Notes under the pieces: generated by a model
Told to the model about the DNA's origin: nothing
Seen by the model: only the letters and a program-made list of their open reading frames with translations
The model's database searches: none
Position numbers and translations under genes: made by a program
Assembly: GCA_018398585.1 (NCBI GenBank)
Contig: JAGTTD010000019.1
Location: forward strand, 9,337,702-9,401,701
Direction: 5' to 3'
Source: Simmondsia chinensis
Taxonomy: Eukaryota > Streptophyta > Magnoliopsida > Caryophyllales > Simmondsiaceae
Length of the DNA stretch: 64,000 nt
Shown here: piece after piece, positions 47,812 to 60,148 of the stretch
Layout of the letters: every line of letters begins with the position of its first letter
Position numbering within the stretch: the stretch's first letter is position 1

Positions 47812-49095
47812 TTTTTTTTGCGGCAAGTAAAACTTTCTCATTACTCAAAAATATAACCAAATACACTCAATTAACCACCCGAAAATAAAACCAACACCAA
47901 AACTCCAAAAAACCCATGCCCACTTCAATTAAGAACTCTAGTTACATACAGGACCCAACATTTCATTATAACTGCTTCATCCTAACCCACACAACTTTTT
48001 GAATTTCAAGGAACATGTCCACCTATCTAGAAGTTTCCCCAAAAATTCTTCTATTCTTTTCTTCCCAAATATGATAGATCAGTAATGCCAGATGTAGGTT
48101 CTTGATCTTGGTTTTGCTCAATCGGCTATGGACTAACCCCCTGCATTGTCTTCGTCCTTCCAATAGATCCCCACTTGCACACCTTGCTCCATATATCCCG
48201 CCATCATACACAATCAAAGAATAAGTGATTGATGTCCTCAACATTCGATCTACACAAGCTACATTTGGAAGCCAACACCGTGCCCCTTCTTTGTATATGA
48301 ACTTCAATAGTCAATATTGAGGCACCCTAAGTTTGCCAACCACAAAATAAAGTTGAGTATTGGGATTTCAAGGGTACTCCAAATTTTCCTCTTCCAATTG
48401 CGAGACACTCCTTTCTCCGTCAACCTTTTATACGCCTTCTTAACACTAAAAATGCTCTCTTAGAGGCATCCTTTCAAATTCTCTCTGGTTTCATCAACTA
48501 ACCCGGTTATTGAATCAATTTATTTGGAACCCTTATAATAGATTCCATGTTGATGAGTCATCTACCTTCACATTCATGTCCACAAGTCTTCCTTTTTTTT
48601 TTTTTTTTACATATAGAACCCATGAATCCATTTCACACATTAACATCCTTCTTTGCATGTACATTCCAAAGTAAGTTTAAAAAAAATACCTAATCCCAAA
48701 CTTCTACCTACTTGATCCCTAAGCCTCCTTCCACTTTAGGAAAACAAATTTCATCCCATGCTCATGGAATAAAGTTCTTCTCCGGTCCACATTACTACTT
48801 CATAAAAACCTCATTAGTATTTGTTGAATGGTCTTAATCAGTGTCTTGGAGAATTTAAAAATATTGGTTCAATAGGAGAAAATATCAATCAGTATTGACT
48901 TTATAAGCTCCACCCTTCCGACATACGACAGTCTTCTTTTATACCACAGTAAAACTTTCATTCTAGTTTTACTCAACAGAGGTCTAAATTGATCAGCTTG
49001 AAGATGAGCTCCCGCATTCTGGACACCCAAATACTTCAATAGCAGCCTTTCCTCCTAAAACCCCAAGCCCTTCATAATGTTCTGCCTCACCACGT
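47812..49095 (-). pseudogene. L1 LINE relic, right-arm copy
   Basis: On the minus strand the zf-RVT region keeps a 94-codon frame (48307-48023): FIYKEGARCWLPNVACVDRM, ITYSLIVYDGGIYGARCASG, IYHIWEEKNRRIFG. Upstream are PKVEGGLGIK-type and SYVGR-type RT pieces (~48730 and ~48910). The 3' end is the T-run at 47801-47818. Same structure as 24136-25475, and the 3' end also matches 12015-12496. Confidence 0.82.
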
Positions 49096-49302
49096 CACTT
49101 ACCCTAACTAGGGATGCTCATGGGCATGGGCATACCCCATAACCCACCCAACCCAAGGAGATTGGGTTGGGTTGGTTTTGGTTCTTTTTAGAATTTGGTT
49201 CCTAATAGGTCTAATGATGAATACTCATGGGTAATTGGGTACGTTTTGGGTTACCCATGGGTAATCCTTAATCATTAAGAGTTTTTTTGATATATGACCT
49301 TT

Positions 49303-49612
49303 TAGGCAATGTTTGGCAAGAAGTTTTCATATCATTTTCATAGCATTTAGCGTTTTGACAAGTTAAACAGCTAGCAGCGCTGTTTGATAAAAATTTTGTT
49401 GTTAGCGTTTTTTATAGCGTTTAGCTTTTGAAAAGCTAAACAATTTAGTTTTTAACTCTTCAAAAGCTATGTAATTAAATTCTATTTATCATGTTGCCCT
49501 CCTTTTCATCTGAATTTACCAAACATAATACCCATCAACTAATAGCTAGTACATATTAATAAGCTAACAGATAATAGCGAACAACTACAGCCAAACATAG
49601 CCCTAATTATCT
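49303..49612. mobile_element. hAT-like MITE, right-arm copy (no SINE)
   Basis: Bounded by GGCAATGTTTGGC and GCCAAACATAGCCC. It is the partner of 23323-23622. Its edge shows the unoccupied target of the SINE found in the left arm. Confidence 0.6.
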
Positions 49613-49651
49613 ATGGGTTAAATTTTATAAGTTAATAATTTTAAAAATGGA

Positions 49652-50182
49652 AATTATCCCTTAGGTACCCTTAGGTTTGAACATTTACCACGCAAATATC
49701 TTGACATTTCAATATATATAATGAAGTACCATGAGGTTTGAATATTTTGTCACCTAGGTATTCTATATCGAAATTTAATTAATTTTTGTTAGAATCTGAC
49801 CAACTTTGTACAAAAAATGATGGTGTAATAATTACAATAACATGTATAAGTAATGCCAATTTTTAAGCAAGCCTAGCAAATTGATATAAAGAATTCCCTG
49901 AATGTTGATATAAACTACCTAAATATTACCAAAATTATGTGTCATGTTAGCATTTTTGGAAAAAACATCATCAAATTTTAATATAGTATATATTGTCATA
50001 ATTATGTTTTATTTTAACATTTTACAATAAAAATATATCAAGTTTTGACAAAAAGGTTATTTGATTGATAAAATTTTAAACCTTAAGGTGCCCAAGTAAT
50101 AAATTGTTGAAGCCTCAAGGTACCCCGTTGCATATATTGAAACGTCAGGGTATAGTGAACCTTACGGTACCTAATTGATATT
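49652..50182. mobile_element. Inverted-repeat element with AATTAGGTACC ends, right-arm copy
   Basis: Reverse-complement counterpart of 22748-23272, with ATTATCCCTTAGGTACCC at one end and GGTACCTAATTGATA at the other. Non-coding. Downstream, the unexplained short frame lies at about 50280-50450. Confidence 0.6.
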
Positions 50183-50669
50183 TTATACTTTAAAAAAATT
50201 AGACCTCTTGTCCCTTTATTTGATTCAGTGTGTTTAAACATAAGTTAGAACAATAACCAAGGTTAGCAGTGGATGGAGAATTTTAGTGCAACAGCATTTA
50301 TTATCACAATACAACCAACTCACCCTAAATATGAATCATATGCAAACTAGTCATGAATTTGTGAAAATATTAGCCGTGTTTGCTCGGTTTCAAAACAAAT
50401 TGTGGACTAATCTTACCAGAATTGGTAAATCATGGCCATTTTGGGATTAGCAGGCATGAGTATGACACAAGTTGAATTCTTTTGGTCAATAAAATCCTAA
50501 GACAGATCGTATTTAATTTAAATTCACAGGAAAATAAATATGATATGTTAAGTACTTGAATTAAGAAACTCGGATCTCAATCACATTATTATATTATGTT
50601 TTGAGATCCACAACCTTCTAAAACCAACTCAATAGCATGCTAAAGTTGAATAAGGGCCTATTTGAGATT

Positions 50670-50890
50670 TACTACAAAAAAAGTGGCCACTAGTAACAAA
50701 CTAAAAAAATTTATGTTACATTAAATTACCAATAGCAACAGAAATTTTCTTTGGTTGCAAATAGAAAGTCTCATATATAGGTGACCTCTTTTGTAACAGA
50801 AAAATCAGTCTGTTGGTATTGTATATGGCATTACCATCAATGCACTTGTGTTTGTTGGTAAAGATATTTTAATAAAAAAAATTTCATGTC
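50670..50890 (+). repeat. Left terminal and subterminal region of CACTA
   Basis: The terminal repeat is followed by GTAACA and AATAGCAACAGAAA motifs in both orientations. In En/Spm such subterminal motifs bind the TNPA-type protein. They are fewer here than at the right end. Confidence 0.65.
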
Positions 50891-51199
50891 TCATAAGCTA
50901 AGAAACAGATTTTCACTTCCCTCCAATATTATGTTTAAAAAAAATAAAAAGTAGTTTGTCAAAGACACATAGATAATTCAATTATATTATTTTTTTGTCC
51001 TCTAAATACATTAAATAAACTTAAAATTGGTAAGAATTTAAAATTTTATGTTAATTCACAAAATTTTGGGTAAAAAACTTCCCGCCAATGTTTTAAATTT
51101 TGGATAAAAAATGCCACCAAAAATCATTAACATTTTATTATAATATTTTATTATTAAAATTTTATAATATTTTTTGTCCTTCACTCCCAAACCCCAACC

Positions 51200-51400
51200 C
51201 CGGCACTCACCCTCTCTCTCTTTCTTTCTCTCTCGCTCATCCTTCGCATGCCCTCACCCCAGCACTGACCCTCTCTCTCATTCTCTCTCTCTCGCTCGTC
51301 CTTGAATTGCTCTATCGCTCGCCCTAACCCCAGCACACTGTCTCTCTTGTACGTTCTCCTCCCTCGCGCTCTAGCTCAGTGTCTCTCTCGACGAAGGTAT
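51200..51400 (+). promoter_or_regulatory. CT-rich promoter-proximal tract of the CACTA transposase
   Basis: Dense (CT)n and CTCTCTCT runs at about 51210-51390 sit just upstream of a likely 5' UTR splice donor (GAAG|GTATCAAT near 51396). A matching acceptor (AAGTGTAG) lies at about 52078. Pyrimidine-rich patches are common near plant transcription starts, so the transposase transcript probably begins here. The intervening 0.7 kb is then a 5' UTR intron without coding content. Confidence 0.5.
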
Positions 51401-52090
51401 CAATTTCGGGATTTAATTTCCTTTGTAATATAGTTTGATTTGCAATTAATTGAGTGATTAAAATAGGTTTATATTGTTTGAAAGTATTATAAATCTCATC
51501 TTTAGGTCTTTGCTCTGTCTTCTCTTGGTTCTCTTATTTCAGGTACAAAATAGGGTTAGTTTGTAATAAAATAGGGTTAATGTAAGATTCTTGTCAATTG
51601 TTGAAGATTTAGTAGTTTAATGTAAGATTGCAGTCAATTTGTTAAGATTTGAATAGTTTAACGTACAATTACCCAATGTGTTAATGCTTGGTGTAGTGTT
51701 AGTTTTGATGTATGCTGCCATGATTAGTTTGCTCAATTTTCACTTGATTTTGAGAAAATATGAACTAAGTATATAGGTTTTAAGCTATTTCTTCTATTAA
51801 ATGTAGATTTAATGAGTTTTGTTGTATTAGATTATAATGTTAGATGCTTCATGGTGATTAGTTGTGTTTATGTCACGTTTTTTAGCATTTGATTTGTTTC
51901 GATATTTGTGTAGTGAATTTGAGTTGTCGATTCAGATTATAGTTAGCAAAATATGAATTTATGGAATTTGAGTCTAGTAACAAATCTTACACTGTATCTA
52001 TGGTTAATAAGAGATTATGTAAGTAATTTCACTAATATTCTGTCCTATTTTAATGATATTTATACATTCAAAGTGTAGGAATTTGTCCAT

Positions 52091-55000
52091 ATGGATCTGT
52101 TTAAAAACAAAGCTTGGGTGACAAGCTCACGAGTTCACTTGAATTTCGCGAGGGTGTGGAAGCATTTGTTACTGATGCTCTTGCTATTGTGGGTGTAGAT
52201 GAGTCAATACCTTGCCCATGTAAGACTTGTGCAAATCGATATGAGTTGGACATAGATAGAGTGAAACTCCACTTTACACTTAAAGGCATGGATGATAATT
52301 ATGCACGTAGCAAGTGGTATCTCCATGGGGAGGTGGAGTATCCTGAGCTAAATGACTTTGCTAGTGAGATGGATACTTCTGATGAATCGTCAGATGATGG
52401 TACGCATGAGATGTTAGAAGATGCTTATGGCCTGCATAGTCCTAATTTGAGTGAATCATCAGAACCTCTTAAAAAGGGACGCAATGTTGAGGCTAAAGAT
52501 TTATATAAACTCATAGAAGATGCAGATACACCGTTGTATCCTAGATGTGATAAATTTACAAAGCTCTCATTTATTGTTGAATTATATCATCTTAAATGCT
52601 TGCATGGAGTGACTAATGCTAGATTTGATGCTTTTCTAAAAAATTTTAAAAGAGCTCTTGCAAAAGGTGAGACATTGCCAGACTCTTTTTATAAAACAAA
52701 AAGCATAATTCAAAAGTTGGGTCTTGGCTACAAAAAGATTGATGCTTGCCCCAATGATTGTGTACTGTTTTGGAAGGAGTTGAAAGATTGGGACACATGT
52801 CCTGTTTGTGGTTCATCAAGATGGAAAACTACAACTGGTGGGGCTGTGGTGTCACTAGTTAAAGGTGCCAAAGTTCCTAGCAAAGTTTTTCACCATTTTC
52901 CATTGATACCTAGACTGAAGAGGATGTTCATGTCATCCAAAACAGCTAGATACATGAGATGGCATGCAGATGAGCGCACAAAAGATGGTAAGCATTGGCA
53001 TCCAGCGGACACTGCGGCTTGGAAACATTTGGATGAACGTTACCCTAATTTCTCTTCAGACCCACGTAATGTTAGGCTTGGTGTATCAAGTGATGGGTTC
53101 AATCCATTTGGGATAATATAACTTACCCTCATGGATGTGTATGAAGCAAGAGTACTTATGATCTCTTTGCTCATACTTGGCCCAAGGCACCAAGCAATGA
53201 TATTGACGTTTACCTGCAACCCTTTATCCAGGAATTAAGTGAGTTGTGGGAGATTGGCGTGGAGACATATGATGACTAGAAGAATGAGAAGGTGCATTGT
53301 TGTAGACAATCAATGATTTTTCGGCTTATGGTAATTTATCTGGGTATAGGGTTAAAGGAAAATTTGCATGTCCCCATTGCAACATAGATACATGTTCTCA
53401 TCACTTGAAAAAGAGTAGGAAATTATATTATCAGGAACATCGATGCTTTCTTAGCGATGATAAAAAATATCATTGTAATAGAAAATCGTTTAATGGAACA
53501 AGTGAAAGGAGGCATGCTCCAAAATTAAGATCAGGGTTAGAGTTGTTGGAACAGATGATAGGGTTAAATGTGACTCTAGGTAAGGGTCTTGCATTTCAAC
53601 AAAAGAAGAAGAGAAGGGCAGATGAAGTTGGACCCTAAAAGAAGAAGAGCATATTCTTCCAGCTTCCATATTGGGAACATCTACTAATACGACATAATTT
53701 GGATGTTATGCATATCGAGAAAAATATCTCTGAAAGTTTGATTGGGACTCTTTTTGATATTGAAGGAAAAACAAAAGATACATTACAATCATGCCTTGAC
53801 CTTCAGGATATGAATATTTGGAAGCATCTTTACCCAAAAGTAGAAAGAGAAAGGATAATTTTACCTCTATCATGCTTTACATTAAGTGCTGAAGAGAAGA
53901 AGGAACTTATGAGTGTGTTGGCTAGAATTAACGTCCCTGATGGATATGCATCCAACATTCCGTGATGTGTGCACATGAAGGAATGTAAGATATATGGATT
54001 GAAAAGCTATGATCATCATATTTTGATGCAACAATTATTGCCATTAGTCGTGCGAAAAATGAGAAATAAGTAGGTCAGTTGGATAATAATTGAGCTATGC
54101 AATTGTTTAAGAGAGTTATGCCCAAAGGTGGCAACGCAACATGAGTTTTAGTGCTTAGAAGATCGCATGAAGATAGTTCTTTGCTATCTTGAACAAATAT
54201 TGCCCCTTCCTTCTTTGATATAATGGTGCACCTAGCCATTCGTTTTGCATATAAGGCAAAGTTTGCTGGCATGGTACATTTTCGCTGGATGTATCCAATA
54301 GAGAGGTATGTCTTTTTGATTTTTTAGTGTTTAAAATAATCAACACTTACTTTTCTAACTGTGTATTATTAATTGCTTAGTATGTGTTGTTCTAGGTTTA
54401 TACATAGGCTTAAAGATTATGTGGGTAATAGAAGTCGGTCTGAAAGATCTATTGCCCAAGGATACCTTATAGAAGAGTGTTTAAGTTTTTGCTCGAGGTA
54501 TTTACATAGTGTTGAGACAAGAGAGACGCGTTCAAAGAGAAATAAATATTTAGATGATGGTGAAGTGCATAAAGGATTATCAATATTCTCCCTCAAAAGT
54601 CGTTACACATCAAAGAAGGATGCAGTTGCTTCTGACGAATTGAGAGAAGAAGCACATAGGTTTGTTTTGTTCAATTGTGATGAAATCCACATCTACATTG
54701 AGTAAGTCATTTCCATGACTCATAATATTTGAATCCTTTTATCACATTAATTCAATCATCCATTTTGATTATGTTATGTTGGTTTTTTTTTTTTTTTTTT
54801 TTAATACAGAGAGCATAAACAACTGCTTTCAATTGAAAATACGCAGATGCGACAATTAGATATCGAAGAAATTCACAAAAAAGACTTTTGTACTTGGTTT
54901 GAATCTAATGTAAGTTCTAAGACAGTATAATATTGGGCACCAAAATTATCTAGTGACTCCAACATTTTAAATACATGTATTAGTCTAATTTATGTTTAAT

Positions 55001-55638
55001 TTTTTAGGTAAAGCTTCATCTACCCATGGATCCCATTGTAGTAGAAGACCTACAATGGTTGAATAAATGGCCTGGCATGCAGATAAAGACAATGACATGA
55101 ATCACTTGCAATGATTTTAGACAAAGCAGTAACTCAAAATTCTGGTGATGTTGTCACTACTAGTACACATACAGGTGATTTGGTGACATGTTATGGTGTG
55201 CTAACAAAAATATTGGAATTGAACTATCATCAAGGAAGAAAGGTCATTCTTTTTCGATGTGATTGGGTTGATCCTAAAAAGGGTGTCAAGAAAGATCGAC
55301 TTGGATTCACTCTTGTCAGCCTAAAAGTATTGTGGAAAACAGATGAACCTTTTGTGCTAGCTTCCCATGCATTGCAAGTGTTTTACACTCCTGGTGATGA
55401 GAGAAAAGAATGGCATGTTGTCACTAAGACAAAACCAAGAGATTTATTTGACATGGGAGAGGAAAACATACCTGAAATAGATTGCGTTCCGTCCACAGCA
55501 ATGATGGATATCAATGTTGATGATATTGACATTGTTAGAGAAGATATTGATGGGGCAATGATTGACATACCTTTAGATGAGGCTACTTTACTTGATGAAG
55601 ATAATGAAGACTACTTCTACTATAGTGATAGTGAATAA
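52091..55638 (+). pseudogene. CACTA TNP2-type transposase (broken, exons traceable)
   Basis: ATG 52091 (MDLFKNKAW) shifts frame within ~25 bp. Frame 52114-53121 carries the Transpos_assoc region (IPCPCKTCANRYELDIDRVK) and the start of TNP2 (WDTCPVCGSSRWK; PLIPRLKRMFMSSKTARYMRWH; NVRLGVSSDGFNPFG). After stops come FACPHCNIDTCS, LDVMHIEKNISESLIGTL, PLSCFTLSAEEKK, then DUF4218 (RLKDYVGNRSRSERSIAQGY; VLFNCDEIHIYIE) and DUF4216 (YGVLTKILELNYHQGRKVI; FTPGDERKEWHVV) ending in an acidic tail. Introns 54306-54395, 54702-54809 and 54910-55007 join the frame exactly. The family protein excises CACTA ends. Confidence 0.9.
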
Positions 55639-55902
55639 GATGATACCCTATATGATTATGATTGATACTAAAGATTGAGGAGATATTTTATCAAGATCTT
55701 TATATGCTTATGACAAACTTTTTGTATTTGAATGATTAAACAACTTCGACATTTTCCATTGTCTTCTTTCTCAAAGTTCCTTATTGTCTATTTGAATGTT
55801 GTGATATTTGGTTTAATTGTGTCATTGAGCTTGATGCGTTGATATTTACCATTGTATGTATACTATTATGTAGCATCATTTTCTAGCTCTAAATTGTGAA
55901 GG
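55639..55902 (+). other. Spacer between the two CACTA genes
   Basis: About 260 bp of AT-rich DNA. It probably contains the 3' end of the transposase transcript and the start of the next one. No specific signal could be assigned. Confidence 0.4.
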
Positions 55903-58080
55903 ATGCCATGGCCCCTACCGAGAGCAACAAGGGAAAGAGGAAAAATGATAACAGTAACTGATTTAAAGGTGTGACTTATATTTTTAAAATATTTTTGTAT
56001 ATGTTATTATAACATTACTTATTGAAACTGAGTTGAAATCTTTGTGTAGCGTCTTATGGAGTCGAAGAAGAACAAACTCCAACAATCTGCTGTACAAATG
56101 CGCCATAGTCCTAGATTGGTTTCTTCATCTTCACATAGGAACCAAAGTGGCATTAAGCCTCGCCATATGAATTTACCACAATGTAGAAGTGATGTCGAAA
56201 ACCCCCATAATATACCGGTTGTCCAAGCTCGACGTGCCCTATTTAAGACCTCTACCGCTAGAAGAAGCCCTAGGAAACTTCAATAGGTGCATGAGGATTT
56301 TAGGGAAGATTAAGAACGTCAAGTGACTCCAGGTTGTGAGCTTATGCATTCTATTTGTTGGCTCTATGATCTTCATCTATTTATATTTTAATCGTACTTT
56401 CTAACTACATTATAATGTTTATCATCTTTAAGCATTTGAATGTGGTGATACCGTCTGTCCTCAAAGGGAGGGACATGTTGGAAGTTCAGAGGGAGCAGGT
56501 TAAGCAATCTCATTTGTGTAGTTTCTTGCTTAATGTACATATTATTTCACAATTCAATTATTTTCTCTAACGATTACTTTTTTTCTCATATGAAAATGGA
56601 TTTTGTACTGTTATGATGATTTTATCATTTATATAGGTTTTGAAAGTCATGTTCCTACATCATCTCGAGGAGAAACACAAGCAACCAATGATGGTCAAGA
56701 TTTAGGTTATGTTACACAATTGTGTGGGAAATGAGTAATCTTATCTTTGGGTTTAAAATTATACTAAAACAACTATGTTGAATTTGTAGGATCACAACAA
56801 TCTGTAAAGAGGAGGGGAAGAAACAAAATGCACACCCTGAAGAAACCAATTTTTGTGGATGTTAATGACCATGGCCAGCCATGTTCAGATTCACAATAGA
56901 AAATGTCATCTTTAATAGGATTTTGCGCACGTGATCCTAGAAGATTGCCGATTGATGTTAAGGAATGGACAAGTATGCCGAAATGGAGAATTAGCCACCT
57001 GTGGGATGTAGTGAAGGTAATGTATTTTATACTTATCATGTAAATTTAAAGGACTTAGCATCATCGGTCAAAATATATAAAAATTATGGAATGAGAAAGT
57101 ACGCCAATAAAGTATAGATGCTAATAGCTCTTTGTTTGCATATAGCAATCATACTACTTTCCCGAAGGAAAAGAGCCATACGAATGGGTGAAATCAAAGA
57201 TGGATCGATCGTGGAGAAGTAACAAATGTTCATGGAGAAACAAACTCATTGAAGTAAGGACGAAAGCTATTGCTTTAAAGAATAGGTCTTCCGGTACACC
57301 TGTTACACAATGGAAGAATTTTGTCGAATTTTGCTTTTCTCCAAAAGGACAGGTATACTAATATGTTTCCATAAGCGTATTGTCGCAATATATTATGTTA
57401 CTTATTTTTAACTTGTCATGTTTTGGGTTTAGGAACGCCACGAGAGGGGCATCGAAAACCAAAAAAAATCAAAACATATGCATTATTGTGGCACTAAGAC
57501 ACTTGCTAGAAGGCGCAATAAGAAAGTTGGTTTAGTCTCTTAGTTTGCTTTGAATAATAAAGTCTGTTTTTTGCAACATTTTTATTGAAAAGTACAAGTC
57601 ATATGTGTGTGCAGTTGATAACTAATGGGAAAGAATTGGATGAGCTCACAATGTTTCAGCAAACACATCAGCCAAAATCTTTATCCAAAATGTTGGATCT
57701 GCCACTGCTCTAGTATGGTTTATCGTTAGTTATTTTGTATTTCAATTTTTTCCCATGTTACTTGTAAAAGGTAAGGTCATCATTTATTAATATGATATCT
57801 GGATGAGATTGATAGAAGATTAGAAGAGCTTCCACTAGATCTTGATGAGGCAACACGAGTTGAAGAACGTAAAAAAATCTTTGTACAAGTCGTCAGAGAA
57901 GACAAAATGGATATGCGAAGACATATGGGTTAGGCGTTAAAGTCCCTCGATCTGGTGTAAAACGCTCTCTCTTGGCTCAAGAGCAAGAGAAAAATAGGAA
58001 GCTGGAGGCTGAGCTCAAAGATGTAACACAAAGCTTGAAATCTGTATGTGATTGGATAGATTTCTAATGGCAATTATGAC
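55903..58080 (+). pseudogene. CACTA second gene, PTTA/En-Spm (Transposase_24) type
   Basis: A first exon from ATG 55903 to 55968 joins in frame to 56050-56286 (DLK + RLMESKKNKLQQ). This basic stretch has HSPRLVSS and RSPRKLQ. Later exons hold RGRNKMHTLKKPIFVDVNDHGQPCSD (~56810-56890), a stop, SLIGFCARDPRRLPIDVKEW, then FPEGKEPYEWVKSKMDRSWRSN (~57160), KNFVEFCFSPKGQ, RRNKKVG, FQQTHQPKS and EERKKIFVQVV (~57870). The order and spacing fit the PTTA domain, thought to be the TNPA-like DNA-binding partner. Several stops. Exon limits beyond the second are approximate. Confidence 0.65.
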
Positions 58081-59329
58081 GAAGAGGGGAAACAACGTTA
58101 GTGTGCTTTTGCATTGCTTTGGAATTTCACATAATACAAATTTCAATTACTTTGGATTGAATGTTGAAGTTTATTTCTTTGGATTTTTTATCCATAGTTT
58201 GTGGTGGCTTGGGTAGATGTAGCGGGGTTGGCCTCGAGTTGTAGTGATTCTAAACATTGTGTGGTTGGATCTACTTCTACTAACTCGTTGTATGACCATT
58301 GCTCCTTTTAAGAGAAAAGCGTCTGTCATGACACAAGATTAATCTTGGATCATGGCCTAAAGAATAGTAAAATTTGGGATGAGAAAGAACGGAAAGGGAT
58401 GAGAAATAGAGAGAAAACAAGATGAGAGAGAATTAGAATTTCATTCATTCAACAATATTGAAACTTGAGTATCTCACCATAGGCTTGCATCATTTCCAAC
58501 AATGCCAATTTTATGTATCTCACCATTAATGTTAGCATCTATAATTATTAAATTAACATAATTAGATATGATTTAAACTATTTTATGAGACATAGGTAAT
58601 ATATATATTACCATGATATAATATGACATATTTCCACAAATTGTTTACATGTATCAACCAAGATTTAACCCAACTCGGGAAACCGTTATAAAAAAAAATC
58701 GGTATCTTTGTATTGTTTTTATGTTATATTATGGGGTCATGTTAGATTTTATTGGTTTTACTCTATTTAACTCATCAAAAGAGAAATGGTCTAGGAAAAA
58801 ACAAAATAAATGCCAACAATAATAAAAAAAAAGAAAAAGAAAAAAAGGAACAACCTACAACATCAAATACACAAGTTATTATGTTTCAGAAAAGAGCTAA
58901 GAGTATAATATTTACACGTAAATGACATCATAACCGAACATGATAGGACATATATTTGAAAAATAGAGAGGACATTGTTAAGTTATTCGAACCCGTCAGT
59001 TTGACATTGTTCAGATGAGGCCAAAGCAAATTTCTAAATTGTATTTGAAGTTTGTAAAGGTATATAAATTAGATAACTAAGAAGATTGGGTTGTATGTGA
59101 TGAATTTGTAGACTACTTAGTTAATTTAAACTTTTCTTTAGGCCCGGTTGGATATTGTTTCTTTAATTGCTTTTGATTTGCATTACTCTCTTTTAAAATT
59201 GGCCTTGTTGACTATAGCAACATGACTATACTTAAAAAACTCGATTCACTTTTGACATACGACTACCTACTCTAAAGGCAAGTGATCTCAACCCTTACAA
59301 AAGTTTTGGTTTGTTTATCTTTGTTTTAC
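58081..59329 (+). other. CACTA interior without clear coding sequence
   Basis: About 1.25 kb of AT-rich DNA between the PTTA-like region and an acidic terminal exon. It may be a large intron or hold a decayed insertion. No terminal repeats were recognised. Confidence 0.45.
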
Positions 59330-59435
59330 AGGATGCTAGTTAATCTCGTGATGATGAAGTTTATTATGGGGAACAAGATGGGGATGATGTCTTAGAAGAT
59401 GAGGATGGTGCAGTGGAAGATGACCTGAATGAATG
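59330..59435 (+). pseudogene. Possible last exon of the CACTA second gene
   Basis: After a TTTTACAG acceptor, the frame reads DAS-stop-SRDDEVYYGEQDGDDVLEDE and ends DDLNE-stop. A short acidic tail of this kind fits the C-terminus of either CACTA protein. The link to the upstream exons is inferred from position only. Confidence 0.4.
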
Positions 59436-59709
59436 ATTGGTCATAGCACAATTGCCAAGATACTTATGTTGGACTGCTTTCTACTGACTCTTCCATTTGT
59501 CGGACATTATGTGTTTTTGCTAAACCTACAAATGATGAGAAGAATTGTATTAAATATTCTGTTTTGCTCAACTATGTGTTTTTTTGTTTGGATTTATGGA
59601 TGATTATAGTTGTATGAAATACATGACAAATTTGTCCGTCGGTATGACGATGATGTAGGGTTTTTGATTTTGTTATTTTCAATTATGTGTTCTAATTGGT
59701 TGAAAAATA

Positions 59710-60148
59710 TGAAATTTAGATACAGAAGTAAAGTGCTGTAATTAATAGCAATAGTGATAGAACTATAACAGCGTTGTTGTAACTTTGTTGTTGCTGTAAC
59801 AAATAGCAACAGAAAGCACTTTGTTACTGTAACCAATAGCAACAGAAAGAAGTTTGTTGCTGTAACCAATAGCAACAGAAAGCACTTTGTTGCTATAACC
59901 AATAGCAACAGTTGTCATGTTGCTGCAAAAGGCAATAGAAGCAAAACTAGCAACAAACACCAGTTTGCTGCTATTGGGGCGCAATAGCAACAACTTGCAT
60001 TTTCCGTTGCTATAACTTTTAGTGACAACGACAACAACAACAACATAGCAATAGACAAATTTTTGCCGCTAAAAGCTATAGTAACAAAAAAAAAAGCCAA
60101 TAGCAATAGAAATGGCTTTGTTGCTATTGGCCACATTTTTTTGTAGTG
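59710..60148 (+). repeat. Right subterminal repeat array and terminus of CACTA
   Basis: At least eight copies of an AATAGCAACAGAAAG-like motif, often with the inverse GTTGCT beside it, are packed between 59740 and 60130 and lead to the terminal TTTTTTTGTAGTG. Short ORFs read through this array are repeats (AIGYSNK units) and not genes. The array is the expected binding platform for the TNPA-like protein. Confidence 0.8.

Larger units (their letters stand above)
50670..60148 (+). mobile_element. CACTA (En/Spm) DNA transposon, 9.5 kb
   Basis: Ends are TACTACAAAAAAAGTGGC (first base changed from C) and GCCACATTTTTTTGTAGTG, giving the CACTACAAAAAA inverted terminus. The 3-bp target duplication att lies at 50667-50669 and 60149-60151, as usual for CACTA. 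Subterminal repeats flank two genes in the same direction: a TNP2-type transposase and a PTTA/En-Spm-type protein. The left arm supplies the empty site near 22240. Internal stops and frameshifts make it non-autonomous now, although termini are nearly intact. Confidence 0.93.

Noticed and set aside
51100..51327. 75-codon plus-strand ORF in CT-rich DNA
   Set aside because: Encodes simple Leu/Ser repeats from the (CT)n promoter tract and ends before the 5' UTR splice donor.
59594..60136. ORFs with repeated AIGYSNK units
   Set aside because: They read through the CACTA subterminal motif array; no independent evidence for a protein.
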